A stretch of 64,000 nt of DNA from Hyposmocoma kahamanoa (lineage: Eukaryota > Arthropoda > Insecta > Lepidoptera > Cosmopterigidae): assembly GCF_003589595.1 (NCBI RefSeq), contig NW_020654422.1, positions 19,458,094 through 19,522,093 of the forward strand, written 5' to 3'. How positions within the stretch are numbered: the first letter of the stretch is position 1; each line of letters opens with the position of its first letter. A program made the translations under genes and the position numbers. The notes below the pieces were generated by a model. It was not told the origin of the DNA. It worked only from the letters and a program-made list of their open reading frames with translations, and ran no database searches. Positions 60,470 to 64,000 of the stretch are shown here, piece by piece.

Positions 60470-60880
60470 CCAATAGCTCCGGTATCTATCTGGAATATAG
60501 GGAGGGTACTATACGTGCACCCAGGGCAGCTCACCCACACTCACCCGCCTGGACTATGAGCTTGCAGAGGAAGCAGTCATAGTCCAGGCGTGGTGCCCTA
60601 ACCCCTCCCCACATCTGCCACCGTCGACGTGGAGCAGAGGGCGGTCAGGTTCAGGGAAGTCTTGACCGCCGTCTACGAGAGGGCCATGCCCAGGACAAGA
60701 GGGGCAAAAAGAGTGTGTACTGGTGGACCGCGGAGATTGGGGACCTCCGCACCGCCAGTATCGTGGGCCGGCGGGTCGCCGCAGGCGTCACACCCGGAGT
60801 GAGGAGAGAAGGCTCCACAGCGCCCTTCAAGGCGCGAAACAGGCCCTGAAGACTTGAGAATCTGATTAAGTTTGCGTAAA
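60470..60880 (+). pseudogene. R1/jockey-type LINE ORF2 linker fragment
   Basis: The GC-rich stretch reads, in shifting frames, RLDYELAEEAVIVQAW (from 60546), then ATVDVEQRAVRFREVLTAVY, ERAMPR, then KKSVYWWTAEIGDLRTASI, then RRRHTRSEERRLHSALQGAK, QALK. This order (E.A..QAW, VD.E.....FR..L...C..AMPR, VYWW..EI..LR, RR....R....L...Y..AK..L) is the segment between endonuclease and reverse transcriptase of R1-clade LINEs. Frameshifts at about 60600, 60690 and 60780 make it dead. It contrasts in GC content with everything around it. Confidence 0.65.
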
Positions 60881-61639
60881 CGGGCTGATCTGTGGTCAGG
60901 ACCTGACTGATACGGTCTCTGTGCAGATTTGCTTGCACAGGTTATCTCTTCTCGTATACCCTAAGGATCGATAGGGAGGGTCACATAAACAAAACTTAAT
61001 TCTAGCTAAAAGCTGGTTCAGCGATTTGTGATTCTCGTGGTTAGCTGGTTGGCCTACTACCTCTTAACGCAGAGTGATGGTTTGTTTTTATGAGTAAATA
61101 AATCAAATAGCAAATAAACATTATGGGTTTTCTGACAATTAACTCTTATGAAACTGGGCTCAAGTGATTCGTTGTATTAATGATTCTGCAGCTACTCCTG
61201 CAATCAAATGACTGTAATCCCCTTGATCCACGCGTTTACGGTGTTATTTAGAGCCATTTCGCGTAATCGTGTCTGTTTTATGCGAGCCACTAAACGGTAG
61301 AAACAAGTGTGCAAGAACATTATAATCGTCTTTGATTAAATTCATTTATGTTTTTAGATACGCCATTTCGTACTTGAGGCATGCCAACAATGCTAGCAAA
61401 CAGGGCGCGACTTGCGCGAGAAGCTACAGTTGCAGTTCTGAATGAAGTGACACCATTTTGTCGAACGTGTACCATACATTTCAAAGTCGTCATTTTTCAC
61501 CATTAAAGATTATGACACACAGCCAATGAGGAGGCGTTAAGAGTATTGCAAGAAAAAAGAAGGTTATTTAAAACAATAGATAACCTATGGAAAAAGATGT
61601 TTGAGCATCTGATACGTCATGACAGTATAGACAAAAATC
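60881..61639. other. Unassigned stretch
   Basis: 60890-60960 may continue LINE sequence, but no protein match is visible. GCGCGACTTGCGCGAG at 61404-61419 is a small GC-rich inverted word. Confidence 0.4.
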
Positions 61640-61862
61640 AGTGGTAGTGACCCATTTAGGTCTTGCAGGCTGTTTAAATCTATGATATTTGAAATAAATA
61701 TAAATAATATAATTGTAAATAATAAATGTGTCCAAAAGTTTATTTACAAAGAGCAACCCATAGAGTTTCTTGCTCATTCTTCTAAGGGAAATCTGCCTTT
61801 CAAATGAGCAGTGGAGGAGTTTAAACAAAATGACGATTTCAAGTGTCATTTACTTACCTATG
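61640..61862 (-). repeat. Family E copy
   Basis: GTGACCCATTTAGGTCTTGC, GTTTATTTACAAAGAGCAAC, CCATAGAGTTTCTTGCTCAT, TCTTCTAAGGGAAATCTGCC, GAGCAGTGGAG, TTCAAGTGTCATTTACTTAC. Closest to the copy at 19963. Confidence 0.75.
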
Positions 61863-63134
61863 AAATAAGGATTATTAGATATTGACTTTAGTTTTCTTGG
61901 AAACATTATAGAAAGATCAAAGAAAGAGAAAAGAAAGGTAGGAGAAGCCCGTGACATTATTCCGATCAGTTTAAAGAAAAAGTTGCTGTAGTGTCATATT
62001 AGGAAGTTAAAGTTAGATATAGGATAAACCATCTTTGATAGTTAATCAAAGACTATTGACCATACATTACTTACGAGAGAAAAATAAATACACTTTTTAG
62101 TTTTTATTTTAATTATTGATGTATTTTATTCTACTTAATTTTGCTATACAACATATTCTAAGTTAAAACGAAGTTTATCACTATTGTAATACCGTAAAGA
62201 AATACCTTATTAGATGTCTCACAATTATAGCAATTACGGTAATGTTTTGTACAAAAAACAAGATCAACTAAGTTTATGTTGCAACAATACAACTTATCAA
62301 GATATTGGCATATCTATAAACTCATTACATTAACGTACACTGTCGTTACAACGCTTACAACCGCGTGTATAGTTGATAATAATTGTTTTAAAACTACCAC
62401 CCTTTATGATGACGGTGTGGTCTTACTTTTAATCTACAAAGAACTTTTATTGCGGTATAAATGGCCCTCGGCTAACTAGAGAGAAATAAGCGATCTTGTT
62501 TGTGACTGATTGTCTTGAGCTATGTTTTACATTCTGTTAATTTTAGTAGCCATTTTTGTTTTTTTTTGCTTACAATTTTATAGGAACGGTGCATTGGTGA
62601 TAGGATTAAAAGAGCTTAACAAAAAACTGTCAAAAGTCATGTAATTGTGAATAATATGATGATAAAAGGAACAATGACAACACGCTCAAACTAAATTAAC
62701 TGAGCTTGTAACAGGAAGTCGCAGAAGTAAGCAGAAGGGGCTTTACCACAAAGTAGTAAGGAAATTCAAGCAACGTGATAATTCTAAAAAAAAACTGTAA
62801 CCAGTAATATTAAGTAATATTAAGGCGCTTTTACGTCTTCCACGACGCTGTAGCGCTTCCGGAATGGTCGCAAATGTCGACGGATTCGGCGCGACGTTGC
62901 GCAAGCGCTGCAGCGCGTCGATGCGCAGGATGCGCGCCAGCCGTCACAGACTCCTGTCTGTTGTAGCTGACAGGTGGGACAGTGGCCTATTAAGGCACTG
63001 GTCTTCTCTCCATTTAAGTTTAGGTACTAACATAGTTATTATTTAAAGTTCGTTTTGTAATACTAACACCCTATGGATCAACGTTGTCCGAAATAAATGC
63101 ATTTTATTTAATTTTTTATTAATTTTATTAAATA
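61863..63134. other. Unassigned stretch with a GC-rich patch
   Basis: AT-rich except 62820-63000, where GCGCTTTTACGTCTTCCACG, CGCAAGCGCTGCAGCGCG and GATGCGCAGGATGCGCGC occur. This patch resembles the interior of small inverted-repeat elements (CTTTTACGT start), but no right end was matched. Confidence 0.35.
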
Positions 63135-63440
63135 CGAGTTAGAACTTCAGTGTTTAAGTGGCGCAGATTGACCGACGTCCTTAAAAGATACAATCAGTGC
63201 GTATTAGAACCTCCATCTCACCTGACGGAAAGTGATGATGAGGTCGACGATGGAGCAATAGCGTTCAGGGCATAAATCTACAGGCAGGGAATTCCAGTCC
63301 ATAGCTGAACATTATATGAATATGGAAGCGTAAATATAACAACCATTATTATCATCATTACTAATCAACAATTACAACCCATATAATGTCTTACTGAGCG
63401 ACAGACTTGTCTAAGGAGAGCGTTTAGGAGCAATTACACA
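63135..63440 (-). repeat. Family Q copy 2, uninterrupted
   Basis: GAACTTCAGTGTTTAAGTGG, CGCAGATTGACCGACGTCC, CCTCCATCTCACCTGACGGA, GTCGACGATGGAGCAATAGC, GTTCAGGGCATAAATCTACA, GGGAATTCCAGTCCATAGC, ATAATGTCTTACTGAGCGAC, AGAC. Reverse complement of Q copy 1 without the SINE. The CATCAGGTGAGATGG-like phrase is common at lepidopteran LINE/SINE ends. Confidence 0.75.
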
Positions 63441-63554
63441 TAGAGGAGATGAACAAGTCGAAATAAGAAACATACCTTCCCATAACAGTCCACCCGTCGT
63501 CACCTCGAAAAAAATATTATATTATTTGTTTCCAAACTTAATCAATTATTACAG

Positions 63555-63988
63555 GTTATCCACCCAATGCAATAGACCAGCAAAAATTACTACATGTAAG
63601 ACAAGAAATAAAGCGGTATCTTTGTGAATTCACTAAGAGAACAATGGAGCAGACCGATCCTATTCGATATTTGTGCAATGTGCGCGTTAGCGGATATTCC
63701 GTCATGAGATTAGTCCTTCCACGCGACACCGCTAGTAGCGGTGGATGGCGACGTCTCCCGACGTACCTATCAGGAACACATAAATCTAGTACCCCCAGCA
63801 GCATCGGTTTGCATAGCATACCTTTGATAACCTTCAACACGTACACCACTAACGCTAAGTTCTTGCGCACGTGTAGCTCGTTGTATCCTATCACACCCAA
63901 AATGAACAGATTAGGATACATTAAGGGTAGAAGGGGTAAACCTAGTATTATAAACCCAATAAAGCGTACAAGTCTCATGAGCCTATAG
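63555..63988 (+). CDS. Candidate terminal coding exon, product unknown
   Basis: A 143-codon open frame begins right after an acceptor, TTAATCAATTATTACAG, with AT/pyrimidine-rich intron sequence before it, and ends with TAG at 63986-63988. GT at 63555-63556 completes a codon begun in the previous exon; the in-frame stop at 63539 shows that the frame does not run far upstream. The translation is protein-like and basic: KLLHVRQEIKRYLCEFTKRT, MEQTDPIRYLCNVRVSGYSV, MRLVLPRDTASSGGWRRLPT, then LGYIKGRRGKPSIINPIKRT, SLMSL. No membrane segment or domain recognised. The opposite strand is also open for 140 codons and hydrophobic, but lacks splice signals. No repeat of the window overlaps it. Upstream exons are not visible, so the intron would be long or filled by the repeats to the left. 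Confidence 0.5.
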
Positions 63989-64000
63989 TTTCACCAACTC

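Noticed and set aside
63556..63978. 140-codon hydrophobic frame opposite the 63.6 kb exon
   Set aside because: No acceptor or donor fits it. It mirrors the forward frame that has a good acceptor and stop.

Overview
The window reads as nuclear DNA of an insect, most probably a lepidopteran (moth or butterfly). This is an inference. It is AT-rich, has no dense gene array, and is crowded with short interspersed elements: tRNA-derived SINEs, fragments of RTE-like and R1/jockey-like LINEs, and small terminal-inverted-repeat elements. The repeats match each other within the window, which is how most were recognised. There is no bacterial operon, rRNA, CRISPR array or intact tRNA gene. A 400-base run of N (58124-58523) is an assembly gap.

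Host genes are almost absent. Two partial exons are plausible: a terminal exon on the + strand at 63555-63988 (143 codons after a good acceptor site) and a terminal exon on the - strand at about 1069-846. I recognise neither product. Two further open frames (11841-12206 and 42408-42127) are noted with low confidence.

Repeat families are given working letters. D, about 270-300 bp and at least 21 copies, is the most abundant and ends in a TATAAAAA-like tail. A, B, C and R are SINE-like, with A-box and B-box tRNA-like sequence. E is a 160-350 bp interspersed element. G is a 286-bp element with five copies, each with an 8-bp target duplication. H is about 610 bp with inverted ends (2 copies). I and J are fold-back-like interspersed repeats. 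K, M, N and Q have two copies each. LINE remnants lie at 2.97, 6.8, 13.6, 27.0, 35.3, 43.5 and 60.5 kb, with LINE 3'-UTR pieces at 2.5, 46.9 and 57.1 kb.

The most interesting content is a group of non-autonomous DNA transposons resembling the P-element superfamily. Element L (59647-60154 and 48174-49222) has 33-bp terminal inverted repeats starting CATCGAG and 8-bp target duplications. It carries a short reading frame with the start of a THAP zinc finger (C-x4-C-x2-N then TFHR). A second, unrelated element (54910-55287) has 22-bp perfect inverted repeats, an exact 8-bp duplication and its own THAP-like start (MTECAVNECKN, then RFHK). It sits inside a repeat whose empty counterpart lies at 26.8 kb. 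Several other nested insertions give a relative order of activity.

Layout: 1-5 kb candidate exon, LINE tail, D and A copies; 5-9 kb sparse, one RT remnant; 9-10.3 kb B copy and a 939-bp inverted-repeat element; 10.3-22.7 kb mostly unassigned with scattered D, J, E and two hairpins; 22.7-27.4 kb G, I, F, H, M and a LINE; 27.4-35 kb SINE cluster, microsatellites and the inverted H copy; 35-47 kb A, E, K, G, D, LINE and nested D/E; 47-60.2 kb inverted-repeat and P-like elements, nested D/F, K with retro-insertion, gap, Q with nested B; 60.2-64 kb R1-like LINE fragment, Q and the terminal exon.
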